Part shown: piece after piece, positions 26,353 through 34,271 of the stretch
Layout of the letters: each line of letters opens with the position of its first letter
How positions within the stretch are numbered: the stretch's first letter is position 1
Assembly: GCF_003946465.1 (NCBI RefSeq)
Contig: NZ_RHOL01000017.1
Coordinates: 1-58,277 of the forward strand
DNA length: 58,277 bases
Direction: 5' to 3'
Source of the DNA: Lacticaseibacillus hegangensis
GTDB lineage: Bacteria > Bacillota > Bacilli > Lactobacillales > Lactobacillaceae
Notes under the pieces: model-generated
Seen by the model: only the letters and a program-made list of their open reading frames with translations
What the model was told of the DNA's origin: nothing
Databases searched by the model: none
Translations under genes and position numbers: made by a program

Positions 26353-26381
26353 TAAAAAAGCACCCCGTCACCGGAGCGCTC
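26353..26381 (-). terminator. Terminator of the rplU-prp-rpmA operon
   Basis: On the minus strand AGCGCTCCG and CGGGGTGCT pair with a 4-nt loop, followed by six T residues. Confidence 0.75.
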
Positions 26382-26385
26382 TTGA

Positions 26386-26679
26386 TTATTCAGCTTTTGC
26401 TTCTGCTGGATAAACGGATACTTGCTTCTTGTCGCGGCCAAGGCGTTCGAACTTAACAACGCCATCAGCTGTTGCAAAGAGCGTATCGTCGCCGCCACGG
26501 CCGACGTTTACACCTGGGTGGATCTTGGTGCCGCGCTGGCGGTACAAGATGTTCCCAGCCAAAACGAATTGGCCATCAGCGCGCTTGCTGCCAAGACGCC
26601 GACCTGCAGAGTTACGGCCGTTAGAAGTCGAGCCGCCCCCCTTATGGTGAGAGAAGAACTGAAGATTCATTTTCAACAT
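26386..26679 (-). CDS. rpmA: 50S ribosomal protein L27 (with Prp-cleaved N-terminus)
   Basis: A 97-residue precursor. Its start [18 protein letters not shown] has the short Bacillota extension ending NLQFF, which Prp cleaves to expose the residues that reach the peptidyl-transferase centre. Further core: [15 protein letters not shown] and [19 protein letters not shown] lies 8 nt before the ATG. The protease gene prp is directly upstream in the operon. Confidence 0.97.
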   Translation of the reverse strand: MLKMNLQFFSHHKGGGSTSNGRNSAGRRLGSKRADGQFVLAGNILYRQRGTKIHPGVNVGRGGDDTLFATADGVVKFERLGRDKKQVSVYPAEAKAE

Positions 26680-26702
26680 TGTGTACACCTCCGAGTATTG
26701 AA

Positions 26703-27044
26703 TTAGGCTGTTTTGGTTGAAATCGAGAGATAATCGCCGTAGCTTTCTTGGATGCTTTGCAGGGACAGCAGCAAATTCTCTAGGAGAATCTGTGCGATGT
26801 GCGCCTGCTCCCCATCCTGGGGTTGATCCAAGGTCAGTTCCAAGTGGCCGCCGTTGACTTCATCAGCCTTGACGTTGGGTTCAAACCCAGCCAAGGCCTC
26901 AATACCGTTGACGGCGCCGATCGAGACTGCAGAGACCGCTGCGCAGACAATGTCATGGCCATATTCCCCTGAGTCGGCATGGCCGGTCAGGTTAAAATGA
27001 ACAATGTCACCACTGGCATCCCGCTGAAAGCGTGCTTTGATCAT
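26703..27044 (-). CDS. prp: Ribosomal-processing cysteine protease Prp
   Basis: A 113-residue protease that trims the L27 N-terminus. The catalytic His lies in [14 protein letters not shown] and the Cys in VCAAVSAVS. It sits between rplU and rpmA, the fixed position for this gene (ysxB) in Bacillota with extended L27. Confidence 0.95.
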   Translation of the reverse strand: MIKARFQRDASGDIVHFNLTGHADSGEYGHDIVCAAVSAVSIGAVNGIEALAGFEPNVKADEVNGGHLELTLDQPQDGEQAHIAQILLENLLLSLQSIQESYGDYLSISTKTA

Positions 27045-27056
27045 GCGTTCACCTCA

Positions 27057-27368
27057 TTAGGCGTTGATCGCGTCGATAACAACCTTTGTGTATGGCTGAC
27101 GGTGACCCTTTTTCTGGTGTTGATGCTTCTTAGGCTTGTACTTGTAGGTAACAACCTTCTTTTCGCGCCCTTGCTTCTCAACTTTACCAGTAACGGTGGC
27201 ACCATCAATCGTTGGCGTGCCGATTTTGGCATCGCCCTCACCGCCGACCAAGATCACTTGGTCAAACGTGACAGTTGCGCCTTCTTCAACATCGAGCTTT
27301 TCGACGTAAAGTGCTTCCCCGACTTCGGCTTTGTACTGCTTGCCGCCGGTTTTGATAATTGCGTACAT
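27057..27368 (-). CDS. rplU: 50S ribosomal protein L21
   Basis: A 103-residue 23S-binding protein, beginning [18 protein letters not shown] and ending with the basic [14 protein letters not shown] segment and [13 protein letters not shown] lies 8 nt before the ATG at 27368. First gene of the rplU-prp-rpmA operon, with a leader upstream. Confidence 0.97.
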   Translation of the reverse strand: MYAIIKTGGKQYKAEVGEALYVEKLDVEEGATVTFDQVILVGGEGDAKIGTPTIDGATVTGKVEKQGREKKVVTYKYKPKKHQHQKKGHRQPYTKVVIDAINA

Positions 27369-27481
27369 CTTGTGCACCTCCTGTTGCCCGTAGGCTTTTT
27401 CCCCTGAGGACTCGCCAAGCCAGGTGCTAGGCTTTGATACCTGACGTTGTGCGGTTGCAGATGAGGGGTGACAAATACAAC
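27369..27481 (-). promoter_or_regulatory. Probable L21 leader RNA
   Basis: About 110 nt of 5' UTR between the inferred start site (near 27481) and rplU. Position and length fit the L21 leader known from Bacillota, thought to allow feedback by a ribosomal protein. The stretch contains potential pairing such as TCACCCCTCAT with a later CCTCAGGGGA region and CAGGTATCAAAGCC/GGCTTGGC-type hairpins. I did not verify the consensus structure. Confidence 0.5.
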
Positions 27482-27487
27482 GTAACG

Positions 27488-27516
27488 AGTTTATCAGATT
27501 AAACCCCTTGACGCAA
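27488..27516 (-). promoter_or_regulatory. Promoter of the rplU operon
   Basis: On the minus strand TTGCGT (27511-27516), 17 bp, TAAACT (27488-27493), giving a start about 110 nt before rplU. Confidence 0.5.
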
Positions 27517-27571
27517 GCAGAACCTGAGGCTTTGTCAAGGAAAAATCCTTGCCACCAGCAGTGAGATATCG

Positions 27572-27600
27572 TTGTTGGCAGCTGGCCGCTCGACTATACT
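27572..27600 (+). promoter_or_regulatory. Promoter of the 82-residue membrane protein gene
   Basis: TTGTTG (27572-27577), 17 bp, TATACT (27595-27600). The ribosome-binding site follows within 10 nt, so the leader is very short. Confidence 0.55.
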
Positions 27601-27621
27601 AATGACAAGGAGTGTGGGCAT

Positions 27622-27870
27622 ATGACAATTCTATTGAATCTCCTCATTTTTCTCATCACCGGCGGGCTGCTTGCCGTCACCACTGCCCGGTTGAAGCAGC
27701 CGCTTAATTATATCGTGACTGGATTGGTCGCTTTAGCCTTGCTCATTTTTGCCAGCAAGTTCTACGGCCTGGGCTGGTTTACCTTTCTGTACCTCGTCTG
27801 GATGGTCGCAGTGGTTGGTGGGTTGCTGTTTTTGCGGGCTTACCTGCGAGCACAGAAAAAGGCTCGCTAA
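27622..27870 (+). CDS. Small membrane protein, unknown function
   Basis: An 82-residue protein with three hydrophobic segments (about 4-19, 29-44 and 49-70) and a basic tail RAYLRAQKKAR. AAGGAG lies 9 nt before the ATG. It is a single gene with its own promoter. I do not recognise a family; a small integral membrane protein is all that can be said. Confidence 0.7.
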   Translation: MTILLNLLIFLITGGLLAVTTARLKQPLNYIVTGLVALALLIFASKFYGLGWFTFLYLVWMVAVVGGLLFLRAYLRAQKKAR

Positions 27871-27923
27871 AAGCGCGGACCCGCCCCTGCCAAGGATCTT
27901 CATTATATCATCATCTGGCAGGC

Positions 27924-27956
27924 AAAAAAATAACCCGAGGCAAAATGTCTCGGGTC
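27924..27956 (-). terminator. Terminator of the 40-residue peptide gene
   Basis: On the minus strand ACCCGAG and CTCGGGT pair over a 9-nt loop, followed by TA and a run of seven T residues. Confidence 0.8.
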
Positions 27957-27965
27957 AAAGCTTAA

Positions 27966-28088
27966 TTACCGATTAAGTTGCGCAACGGCTTGCTCGATCG
28001 TCGCACCGCGGCCAATGTGGTTTTGGTTGCTTGGGTCGATGGCAATGAACTGCTGCGTCTGGGTATCTAATTGAATCCGATATTTCAT
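27966..28088 (-). CDS. Small 40-residue protein, unknown function
   Basis: A short gene too small for usual ORF cut-offs. It encodes MKYRIQLDTQTQQFIAIDPS followed by a polar second half ending AVAQLNR. GGAGG lies 8 nt before the ATG, a well-formed promoter is found upstream (28147-28175) and a rho-independent terminator begins 10 nt after the stop. The alternation of strand-forming and polar residues followed by a helix (TIEQAVAQL) recalls the start of HicB-like or DUF-type small folds, but no partner toxin is adjacent and I assign no function. Confidence 0.72.
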   Translation of the reverse strand: MKYRIQLDTQTQQFIAIDPSNQNHIGRGATIEQAVAQLNR

Positions 28089-28146
28089 ATATATTACCTC
28101 CATTCGTATCGCACATGAATGGGTTGTTTCAATTGCGACTGTCTAT

Positions 28147-28175
28147 TACTTTACTATATTTATGTAAGCATGTCA
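28147..28175 (-). promoter_or_regulatory. Promoter of the 40-residue peptide gene
   Basis: On the minus strand a perfect TTGACA (28170-28175), 17 bp, TAAAGT (28147-28152), about 60 nt before the start codon. Confidence 0.65.
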
Positions 28176-28302
28176 AGCGCTGTCATTTTTAGTACGACAA
28201 AATCAGTCTTAAGTCTGAGAAGCGAATACTTTGGTGAAAAGGCGTGTCTATCACCCATCGTTGTGCGAAGATATAATTATCATACCGAAACCGAGGTTAA
28301 CT

Positions 28303-28761
28303 ATGGAAACAAAACGCACTGCTAAAAAATTCGTTGATGTTCGCGGCGCCATCATCACCGGTATCGTCGCCTTGATTCTCGGAATCCTGCTGTTCATCGC
28401 CCACCAGTGGCTCTGGGGCGGACTCACCTTGGTGCTCGGCGCGTGGATCACCTGGCACATTCTGACGCATGTCCCCACTAAGGACGGTCACCCGACCAAC
28501 CGCTCGGACATCTCACAAGCCGAAACGGCGAACCATTTCCAGCCGCTGGACTGGGAACCGGTCAAGTCCGCGCAGGACGCCGAGGCGCTGCTGACCAGCA
28601 AGCTGGGCGACCGCGGGTGGCATACGGTCAGCGGCACCGTCGCAATTTCGGCGCCGATCCAGTTTGTCGTGGCAGCTTCTGACGGCACCACGAAAATTGT
28701 GACGGCGGCCGGGCAGATCATCGCCGATGACGGGAGCGAAACTAATGAAGAAGGAAAATAA
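28303..28761 (+). CDS. Membrane protein of unknown function
   Basis: 152 residues: a basic N-terminus (METKRTAKKF), two close hydrophobic segments (about 14-50), then about 100 soluble residues. The second half includes QDAEALLTSKLGDRGWHT and an FVVAASDGTTKIVTAAG stretch. GAGGTT lies close before the ATG, and TATAAT at 28272-28277 is a likely -10. Its 3' end overlaps the SHOCT-domain gene by 17 nt, which suggests the two are made together. No family recognised. Confidence 0.72.
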   Translation: METKRTAKKFVDVRGAIITGIVALILGILLFIAHQWLWGGLTLVLGAWITWHILTHVPTKDGHPTNRSDISQAETANHFQPLDWEPVKSAQDAEALLTSKLGDRGWHTVSGTVAISAPIQFVVAASDGTTKIVTAAGQIIADDGSETNEEGK

Positions 28762-29059
28762 ATTGGGCTGCGGTGGCGCTATTATCCTGATTATTCTGTT
28801 CTCGTTTCTGGTCACCTACTGGTACGTGTTTGTGGCCATCGGCCTGATTGCGTTTGCCATGTGGTACTACTATCACCGCAAGCAAGCTGAAGAACAGGCG
28901 GCAGCTGAGGCAAAGGCCAAGCAGGAACAAGCCGAGGCAGACGTCGCCGATCGGATCAGGCAGTTCAAGCAGCTGCTGGACGAAGGCGCCATCACTCAAG
29001 AAGAATTTGACCGTCAAAAAGCCAAGATTCTGGGCGAGCACGACGATTTGAACTTTTAG
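28745..29059 (+). CDS. SHOCT-domain membrane protein
   Basis: 104 residues: a Gly/Ile-rich TM region (about 8-42), a charged Ala/Glu/Lys coiled-coil stretch (about 44-70) and a C-terminal SHOCT-type domain (IRQFKQLLDEGAITQEEFDR and KAKIL). SHOCT domains are short helical modules found at the ends of membrane or envelope proteins. The gene overlaps the one before it and is followed by a terminator. Confidence 0.8.
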   Translation: MKKENKLGCGGAIILIILFSFLVTYWYVFVAIGLIAFAMWYYYHRKQAEEQAAAEAKAKQEQAEADVADRIRQFKQLLDEGAITQEEFDRQKAKILGEHDDLNF

Positions 29060-29068
29060 CGCATGACC

Positions 29069-29094
29069 TGTCGCCTACTGGGCGGCTTTTTTCT
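29069..29094 (+). terminator. Terminator after the SHOCT gene
   Basis: GTCGCC and GGCGGC pair over a 4-5 nt loop, followed by six T residues. Confidence 0.65.
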
Positions 29095-29122
29095 TATCAA
29101 AGCTTCGAGGAGGTTTTGGACA

Positions 29123-29503
29123 ATGGCACGACATCCGGAAACACCACAGGAAATTGCGAATAAGGCGATCATCAGCAAGCACCTCAACGCCTTGCTGCTG
29201 GCCCGCGGCACGACCCAGGCCAAGGTCAGCGACGTGACGCACATCCCCCGCAGCACCCTGACCGGCTACTTCAAAGGCACCACGACGCCCAGCGCGACCA
29301 ACGCCAGCAAACTTGCCGCCTTTTTCGGCGTTTCTCGCGACCAGATCGATCCGCGCTACGGCAAGCCGGCCAGCGCTGGCGTCGTCGATTTGGCGGACGA
29401 CTCCAGTCCTATTTTGTATCAAGGCAAGCCTCTGTCGCCCCGCGAAATGCTCTTGATCCGCCACACGCTCGACCAGGCCAGACGCTCAAGCGCATTTAAA
29501 TAG
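29123..29503 (+). CDS. XRE-family helix-turn-helix regulator
   Basis: A 126-residue protein with an HTH of the cro/cI type at about residues 20-75: SKHLNALLLARGTTQAKVSD, then IPRSTLTGYFKGTTTPSATN. The C-terminal third is a short linker and helix (LSPREMLLIRHTLDQARRS) that may dimerise. GAGGAGG lies 9 nt before the ATG. It is a single gene and no operator or prophage context is visible; target genes unknown. Confidence 0.85.
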   Translation: MARHPETPQEIANKAIISKHLNALLLARGTTQAKVSDVTHIPRSTLTGYFKGTTTPSATNASKLAAFFGVSRDQIDPRYGKPASAGVVDLADDSSPILYQGKPLSPREMLLIRHTLDQARRSSAFK

Positions 29504-29531
29504 CCGCATTCCTTGACCGGTATGCGGCTTT
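29502..29531 (+). terminator. Terminator of the XRE regulator gene
   Basis: AGCCGCAT and ATGCGGCT pair; the T run is short (TTTGCT). The hairpin ends next to the tRNA-Arg gene on the other strand. Confidence 0.6.
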
Positions 29532-29533
29532 GC

Positions 29534-29607
29534 TGTGCCAGCCGGGATTCGAACCCGGGACAAATGGTTTAGAAGACCATTGCTCTATCCAACTGAGCTA
29601 CTGGCAC
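29534..29607 (-). tRNA. tRNA-Arg (anticodon UCU)
   Basis: A complete cloverleaf on the minus strand: acceptor GTGCCAG/CTGGCAC, D arm AGCTCAGTTGGATAGAGC, anticodon loop CTTCTAA with anticodon TCT between ATGGT and ACCAT, and T arm GGGTTCGAATCCC. The discriminator base is A; CCA is not encoded. It reads AGA codons. Confidence 0.96.
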
Positions 29608-29661
29608 ATTGAACCTGTTTATTATACGGATGCGCCGCTAGCCCTGTCAACGCGCCCCGGC

Positions 29662-29690
29662 TTGAATGACGGGCGCCGCTCGGCTACACT
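29662..29690 (+). promoter_or_regulatory. Promoter of pepX
   Basis: TTGAAT (29662-29667), 17 bp, TACACT (29685-29690), about 35 nt before the pepX start. Confidence 0.55.
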
Positions 29691-29724
29691 GGTGCTATTA
29701 ATGAAAAAGAAATGAGGAATCAAT

Positions 29725-32115
29725 TTGAAACTCAACCAAAACGGCCGGATTCAAGCCGACCAAGCCACTCAGCTCAAGGAACTGCAGGCCATCGGCTTTG
29801 CCCCTGACCTGGAGCAATCGCTGGCAGACGCTGCCAACGCCGCCTTTCGCAAGCTTTTCCCAGAAGCTTTTAGTGAAACTGCCAAGCAGCAAGCCTTAGC
29901 CGCCATCGCGGTGACAGACACCCAGGATTTGGCACAGTTGCTGGCCAGCAAACCAAGCCAGATTTCTCGCACTGACTTTTACGCCGTCGCCCTTCAGCTC
30001 CTGGGCTTTGAGGCAGGCACTGATTACCAGCTGAAAGATAGCCTCGCATTCATGGCTGAGACCAAACTGCCTGTAGTTGCCAGTGACATCACCACCACCG
30101 CTGACTTCTGGGCTGCCTTGTACCTGCTGCTGTGCACCCGCACCAAACACCTGGTGACGCTGATTGACGCGCTGGCTGCGCGTGGCTTTTACCGCGATTT
30201 TCAAAGGGGCAAGACCACGCCCGAGTTTCTGTTCTTCAATGGTAAAGCGCAGGACGTGTTTGACGCGCGCAAAGTTTACCGCGAGGTGGTCTGGGTCGAA
30301 TCAGACATGGACACCGACCACGACGGCAAGCGCGACATGCTGGAAACCACGATTTTTCGGCCGAAGGAAACGGACCAAGGGGTCAAAATGCCGGTATTAT
30401 TCACCGCTAACCCCTACTTCCATGGTACCAACGACGTCGACTGGATCACGCACAAGCCGGATCCTAAGCTGGCGGTGAAGACCCACTCCTACACCAAGGA
30501 GGAAGTCACGTATCAGCCGGCGACCTCGGCCGAGCTGCCGCACCAGCAAGTCAACGGTGAAAGCAAAACCGCCGAGGTGTACTCCGACCAAGGAGGCAGT
30601 TACATGTTCAACGACTACATGCTGGGCCGCGGCTTTGTCACCGTGTACTCTGGTGGGGTCGGTACGCGCGGCTCTGACGGCATGCGGTCGACCGGTGGGA
30701 CCAGCGAAACTGACTCGGCGGTCGCGGTCATCGAATGGCTCACCGGCAAGCGCCGCGCCTTCACCAACCGCACCGACGGCATCGAGATCAAGGCCTGGTG
30801 GTGCAACGGCAAGGTCGCGATGACCGGCAAATCTTACCTTGGCACCCTGTCGATTGCCGCGGCGACCAGCGGTGTCGAGGGTCTGAAGACCGTCATCTCC
30901 GAATCCGCCATTTCCAGCTGGTACGACTACTACCGTGAAAACGGCCTGGTGGTCGCGCCCGGCGGGTTCCAAGGCGAAGACGCCGATGTCTTGGCCGTGG
31001 ACACCTTTTCCCGGCAAAAGCAGGCCGGCGACCTGCTCAAAATCAAGGCCGAATGGGACAAGACCCTGGCTGCCATCACCAAGGACCAGGACCGCGAATT
31101 CGGCGACTACACCAAATGGTGGGACGAACGCAACTATCGCAACAATCTGAAAAACATCAAGGCCGACGTCATCATCGAGCATGGCCTGAACGACTGGAAC
31201 GTCAAGCCGGCCAACGCAATTCGCTACTGGAACGGCATCCAGGACCTGCCCATCAACAAGAAGCTGTTCCTTCATCAAGGTCAGCACACTTACCTCGACA
31301 ACATCCGCTCGCTGGACTTTGCCGACCAGCTGAACCTGTGGCTGTCCTACGAGCTGCTTGACGTTGATAACGGCGCCCCTTCAGCCCTGCCAAACGTCAC
31401 CGTGCAGGACAACGTAACGCCGGAAACTTGGCACACCTACGAAGAATTCGGCACCGCAGATGCGAAGCACGAAGACAAGCCTTACAACCTGCAAGCCGAC
31501 ATGGCCAGCAAGCGCGCCGGGTTCCCGGACAACGCCACCGCGATTTTCAATGAGGATAAGGAAGACTCGGACGGCTTTGAGGCTGAGATCATTAAGCCAG
31601 ACTCTAAGTACAATGGTGCGCGGCTCTGGCTTGACCTGCCGGCCGACACTCACGATGTCACGCTGGAAGGCGTCCCACATCTGAAACTGCGCCTGTGGAT
31701 CGATCAGCCGACCGCGATTTTGTCCGCGCGGCTGGTCGACGTCGGTGAAGCCAAGCGCTTCGCCCCTGTGGCCGGAGTCGTTGATCCCGCTGGCTGGGAC
31801 CTGGGCTACGACTACAAGGCCGTCAGCATCCAGGAGTTCAAGCCGGCCAAAGAAACCGACAGCAAGCTAGTCTCCTTCGGCCACGTCAACGTTCAAAACC
31901 AACAGAACGCTTACGAAAACGTCCCGGTTAAACCAGGTGAACCATTCACCGTGGACTTCGATTTACAGCCGACTCACCTGCACTTGCCAGCCGGCCGCCA
32001 CCTCGCCCTGATCATCCACGGTGCCGACATGGCCCAGACCCAGCGCACGGAAACGGTGGTCAACTTCCACATCGACCTTGCTAACAGTACGCTGACATTG
32101 CGGTACCGGAAGTAA
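29725..32115 (+). CDS. pepX: X-prolyl dipeptidyl aminopeptidase
   Basis: A cytoplasmic serine peptidase (S15) that releases X-Pro dipeptides from casein-type peptides, central to proline-peptide use in lactic acid bacteria. The 796 residues match the family length. An N-terminal helical domain is followed by the alpha/beta-hydrolase with VWVESDMDTDHDGKRDM and the nucleophile in GKSYLGTLSIAAA, then the C-terminal jelly-roll. The start is a TTG at 29725 (MKLNQNG), the only one in place after the in-frame TGA; GAGG lies upstream. Monocistronic, with promoter and terminator seen. Confidence 0.96.
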   Translation: MKLNQNGRIQADQATQLKELQAIGFAPDLEQSLADAANAAFRKLFPEAFSETAKQQALAAIAVTDTQDLAQLLASKPSQISRTDFYAVALQLLGFEAGTDYQLKDSLAFMAETKLPVVASDITTTADFWAALYLLLCTRTKHLVTLIDALAARGFYRDFQRGKTTPEFLFFNGKAQDVFDARKVYREVVWVESDMDTDHDGKRDMLETTIFRPKETDQGVKMPVLFTANPYFHGTNDVDWITHKPDPKLAVKTHSYTKEEVTYQPATSAELPHQQVNGESKTAEVYSDQGGSYMFNDYMLGRGFVTVYSGGVGTRGSDGMRSTGGTSETDSAVAVIEWLTGKRRAFTNRTDGIEIKAWWCNGKVAMTGKSYLGTLSIAAATSGVEGLKTVISESAISSWYDYYRENGLVVAPGGFQGEDADVLAVDTFSRQKQAGDLLKIKAEWDKTLAAITKDQDREFGDYTKWWDERNYRNNLKNIKADVIIEHGLNDWNVKPANAIRYWNGIQDLPINKKLFLHQGQHTYLDNIRSLDFADQLNLWLSYELLDVDNGAPSALPNVTVQDNVTPETWHTYEEFGTADAKHEDKPYNLQADMASKRAGFPDNATAIFNEDKEDSDGFEAEIIKPDSKYNGARLWLDLPADTHDVTLEGVPHLKLRLWIDQPTAILSARLVDVGEAKRFAPVAGVVDPAGWDLGYDYKAVSIQEFKPAKETDSKLVSFGHVNVQNQQNAYENVPVKPGEPFTVDFDLQPTHLHLPAGRHLALIIHGADMAQTQRTETVVNFHIDLANSTLTLRYRK

Positions 32116-32121
32116 TACAAA

Positions 32122-32159
32122 AACAGACACTGAGATTTTTTCTCGGTGTCTGTTTTTTT
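32122..32159 (+). terminator. Terminator of pepX
   Basis: AAACAGACACTGAG and CTCGGTGTCTGTTT pair over a 6-nt loop of T, followed by a T run. Confidence 0.85.
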
Positions 32160-32183
32160 CTTGGAAAGATTTAGGGCGGGTTG

Positions 32184-32311
32184 CCTAATCGGGCTCCGGG
32201 TCGACAACGCCCGAGCGTCTAGCTACGCCTAAGCCCTCGCCGGCAAAATACGCCGGCAATGGCTCAGGCTAGGCTAGCCGTCGGGCTAAGACCGTCGACC
32301 CTGTGCACCTT
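32184..32311. repeat. Nested palindromic element R3
   Basis: Stems: GGGTCGAC/GTCGACCC (32198, 32294), GCCCGA/TCGGGC (32209, 32281), CTAGCTA/TAGGCTAG (32219, 32270), GCCTAAGCC/GGCTCAGGC (32227, 32261, one G-T pair) and GCCGGC/GCCGGC (32239, 32252) with a 7-nt loop. The ends are CCTAATCGGGCT on the left and GCACCTT on the right. Confidence 0.9.
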
Positions 32312-32312
32312 T

Positions 32313-32440
32313 CCTAATCGGGCTCCGGGTTCGCAACGCGGGAGTGGCTAGCTACGCTTGGCACCTCGAAGCCAAAGTACGGCTTCAAGGCACCAAGCTA
32401 GGCTACCCATCCCGCTAAGTACGCGAACCCTGCGCACCTT
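32313..32440. repeat. Nested palindromic element R4, divergent arms
   Basis: One base after R3 and the same length. Stems: GGGTTCGC/GCGAACCC (32327, 32423), GCGGGA/TCCCGC (32338, 32410), CTAGCTA/TAGGCTA (32348, 32399), GCTTGG/CCAAGC (32356, 32393) and GAAGCC/GGCTTC (32368, 32381). Nearly every arm differs from R3, yet both sides changed together. The right end GCACCTT overlaps the glnA stop codon (TTA on the plus strand at 32439-32441). Confidence 0.9.
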
Positions 32441-33779
32441 AGTACAGTTCCAAATACTGATCCCGTTCCCATTCGGAAACGCTTTGGCGGTAGGCCGCCC
32501 ATTCGAGGTCCTTGGAATCAACGAAGCTGTGGTACAGGTGGTCACCCAGGGCGCCGCTGACGATTGGGTCGGCTTCCAGCGCCTTCAGTGCGTTGTGCAA
32601 GGTGGACGGCAGGTCTTGGATGTGGTTGGCCTTGCGCTCGGTGTCCTGCATCTTGTAGATGTTGCGATCGACCGCTTCTTCCGGATCCAACTGGTTGCGT
32701 ACGCCGTCGAGGCCGGCCTCGAGGACCGCCGCGATGGCCAAGTATGGGTTGGCGGTCGCATCGACTGAGCGCATCTCCAAACGCGTCCCGAGCTTGCGGG
32801 ATTGTGGCACGCGAATCAGCGGACTGCGGTTGGTACCGGACCAGGCGATGTAAACCGGGGCTTCAAACCCTGGCACCAGGCGCTTGTAGGAGTTGACTGT
32901 GGGGTTGTTGATGGCAGTCAAGCCGCGGGCATGGGCCAAGAGGCCCGCCAAGAAGTGCATCGCGGTGCTTGAAAGCTGATCGTCGGTGCTAGCGTCATAA
33001 AACGCGTTGCCGTCCTTGTCGAACAGGGACATGTTGATATGCATCCCCGACCCGTTGATGCCGTGGATTGGTTTTGGCATGAAGGTCGCGTACAGGCCGT
33101 GCTTCCGGGCAATGGTCTTCACAACCAGCTTGAAGGTTTGGATGTTATCGGCGGCGTCCACCGCATCGGCGTACTTGAAGTCGATTTCGTGCTGGCCTGG
33201 TGCGACCTCGTGATGAGAGGCCTCGACCTCGAAGTTCATCTTTTCGAGTTCGAGCACAATGTCGCGGCGGCAATTTTCGCCCATGTCCAGCGGGGCAAAG
33301 TCGAAGTAGGACCCCTTGTCGTTGAGCTTCAGCGACGGGTCCCCGTTTTCATCCAGCTTGAACAGGAAAAATTCCGGCTCCGGGCCGATGTTGAAGGCGG
33401 TGTAGCCGGCCTTATGGGCGTCTTCCATCACACGAATCAAGTTGTTGCGCGGATCACCCATGAACGGCTTGCCGTCCGGCGTGTGGACACTGCAGATCAG
33501 CCGCGCGATCTTGCCGCCGTCATTTTCCCACGGGAAGAGCAGCCAGGTGTCCAGGTCCGGGTACAGCAGCATATCCGATTCCTCGATGCGGACAAAGCCG
33601 TCGATCGAGCTGCCGTCGAAGGTGATTTTGTTGGCCAAGACCTTCTCCAGCTGGGAGACCGGCACTTCGACATTCTTGTTGATGCCATTAATGTCGGTGA
33701 ACATCAGGCGCAAAAATTCAACGTTTTGATCCTTAACACTCTGCCGGATCATGTCGGCAGTAATCGGTTCTTTTGCCAT
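32439..33779 (-). CDS. glnA: Glutamine synthetase, type I
   Basis: Makes glutamine from glutamate, ammonia and ATP and, in Bacillota, also signals nitrogen status by binding GlnR. The 446-residue protein fits the GSI-alpha class. Features: [33 protein letters not shown], the [14 protein letters not shown]-site segment and [13 protein letters not shown]. The start is at MAKEPIT with GGAGT upstream. Second gene of glnRA. The stop codon lies within element R4. Confidence 0.97.
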   Translation of the reverse strand: MAKEPITADMIRQSVKDQNVEFLRLMFTDINGINKNVEVPVSQLEKVLANKITFDGSSIDGFVRIEESDMLLYPDLDTWLLFPWENDGGKIARLICSVHTPDGKPFMGDPRNNLIRVMEDAHKAGYTAFNIGPEPEFFLFKLDENGDPSLKLNDKGSYFDFAPLDMGENCRRDIVLELEKMNFEVEASHHEVAPGQHEIDFKYADAVDAADNIQTFKLVVKTIARKHGLYATFMPKPIHGINGSGMHINMSLFDKDGNAFYDASTDDQLSSTAMHFLAGLLAHARGLTAINNPTVNSYKRLVPGFEAPVYIAWSGTNRSPLIRVPQSRKLGTRLEMRSVDATANPYLAIAAVLEAGLDGVRNQLDPEEAVDRNIYKMQDTERKANHIQDLPSTLHNALKALEADPIVSGALGDHLYHSFVDSKDLEWAAYRQSVSEWERDQYLELY

Positions 33780-33801
33780 GAGCCACTCCTTTGCGTTTAT
33801 C

Positions 33802-34167
33802 CTACGGTCTGAATCCAAATCCCTGCGTCGGACTATCCCCACGCGGGTTCAGCCGCCCCTGATTCAACAACTCCGAGCGAAGCGCCGCCCGGACTTCCTC
33901 GTCGGAAAGCTTTGTCTTCGGCTTTGGCTGCTTTTGGGCATCCCTCAGCTCGGCCAGCGAAAACCCTGCCGCCAGCTGACTGTGGATCTCAACCAAGTCG
34001 TCAACGTCCTTCAAGGAGTACATGCGGTGATTACCAGGCGTGCGAAGCGGATGCAGCAGCCCCTGCGCCTCGTAATAACGGATCTGCCGCGCCGTGAGGT
34101 CGGTGAGCGCGATCACTGTGCTGATCGGCAGCACCGCCCGCGTGCGAATATCACTGAGTTCCGGCAT
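33802..34167 (-). CDS. glnR: MerR-family nitrogen repressor GlnR
   Basis: Represses nitrogen genes when activated by feedback-inhibited glutamine synthetase. The 121-residue protein has a MerR-type winged helix ([20 protein letters not shown], then [14 protein letters not shown]) and a short C-terminal tail. The start is at MPELSD, with AGGGAGG upstream. A GlnR box precedes the promoter, so autoregulation is expected. It directly precedes glnA. Confidence 0.94.
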   Translation of the reverse strand: MPELSDIRTRAVLPISTVIALTDLTARQIRYYEAQGLLHPLRTPGNHRMYSLKDVDDLVEIHSQLAAGFSLAELRDAQKQPKPKTKLSDEEVRAALRSELLNQGRLNPRGDSPTQGFGFRP

Positions 34168-34191
34168 GGCAGTCCCTCCTTCACGCAGACA

Positions 34192-34244
34192 ACCATACCA
34201 ATAGACGAAAAAGGCGTCAACTGTTGATGTCAGAAAACCTGACA
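34192..34244 (-). promoter_or_regulatory. glnRA promoter with GlnR operator
   Basis: On the minus strand TTGACG (34215-34220), 17 bp, TATGGT (34192-34197). Just upstream lies TGTCAGAAAACCTGACA (34228-34244), a full match to the GlnR/TnrA box TGTNA-N7-TNACA. Confidence 0.75.
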
Positions 34245-34271
34245 AACAAATAAATTTTTATCTTCAAAGGC

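Larger units (their letters stand above)
26076..26385. other. Intergenic region between yqhT and rpmA
   Basis: 310 bp holding repeat element R2 with two degenerate tandem pieces and the rpmA terminator. Apart from the yqhT ribosome-binding site I see no promoter that fits; the DNA is GC-rich throughout. Confidence 0.7.
32116..32438. other. Intergenic region between convergent pepX and glnA
   Basis: 323 bp made up of the pepX terminator and two back-to-back copies of the palindromic element (R3 and R4). No gene and no conventional terminator for glnA are seen. Confidence 0.75.

Noticed and set aside
32184-32440. Palindromic elements as integron attC sites or REP/RAYT elements
   Set aside because: The covarying arms and fixed AAC recall attC, but the attC core sites, extrahelical base pattern and any integrase are not seen. 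The GTAG-type foot of REP elements is also absent.
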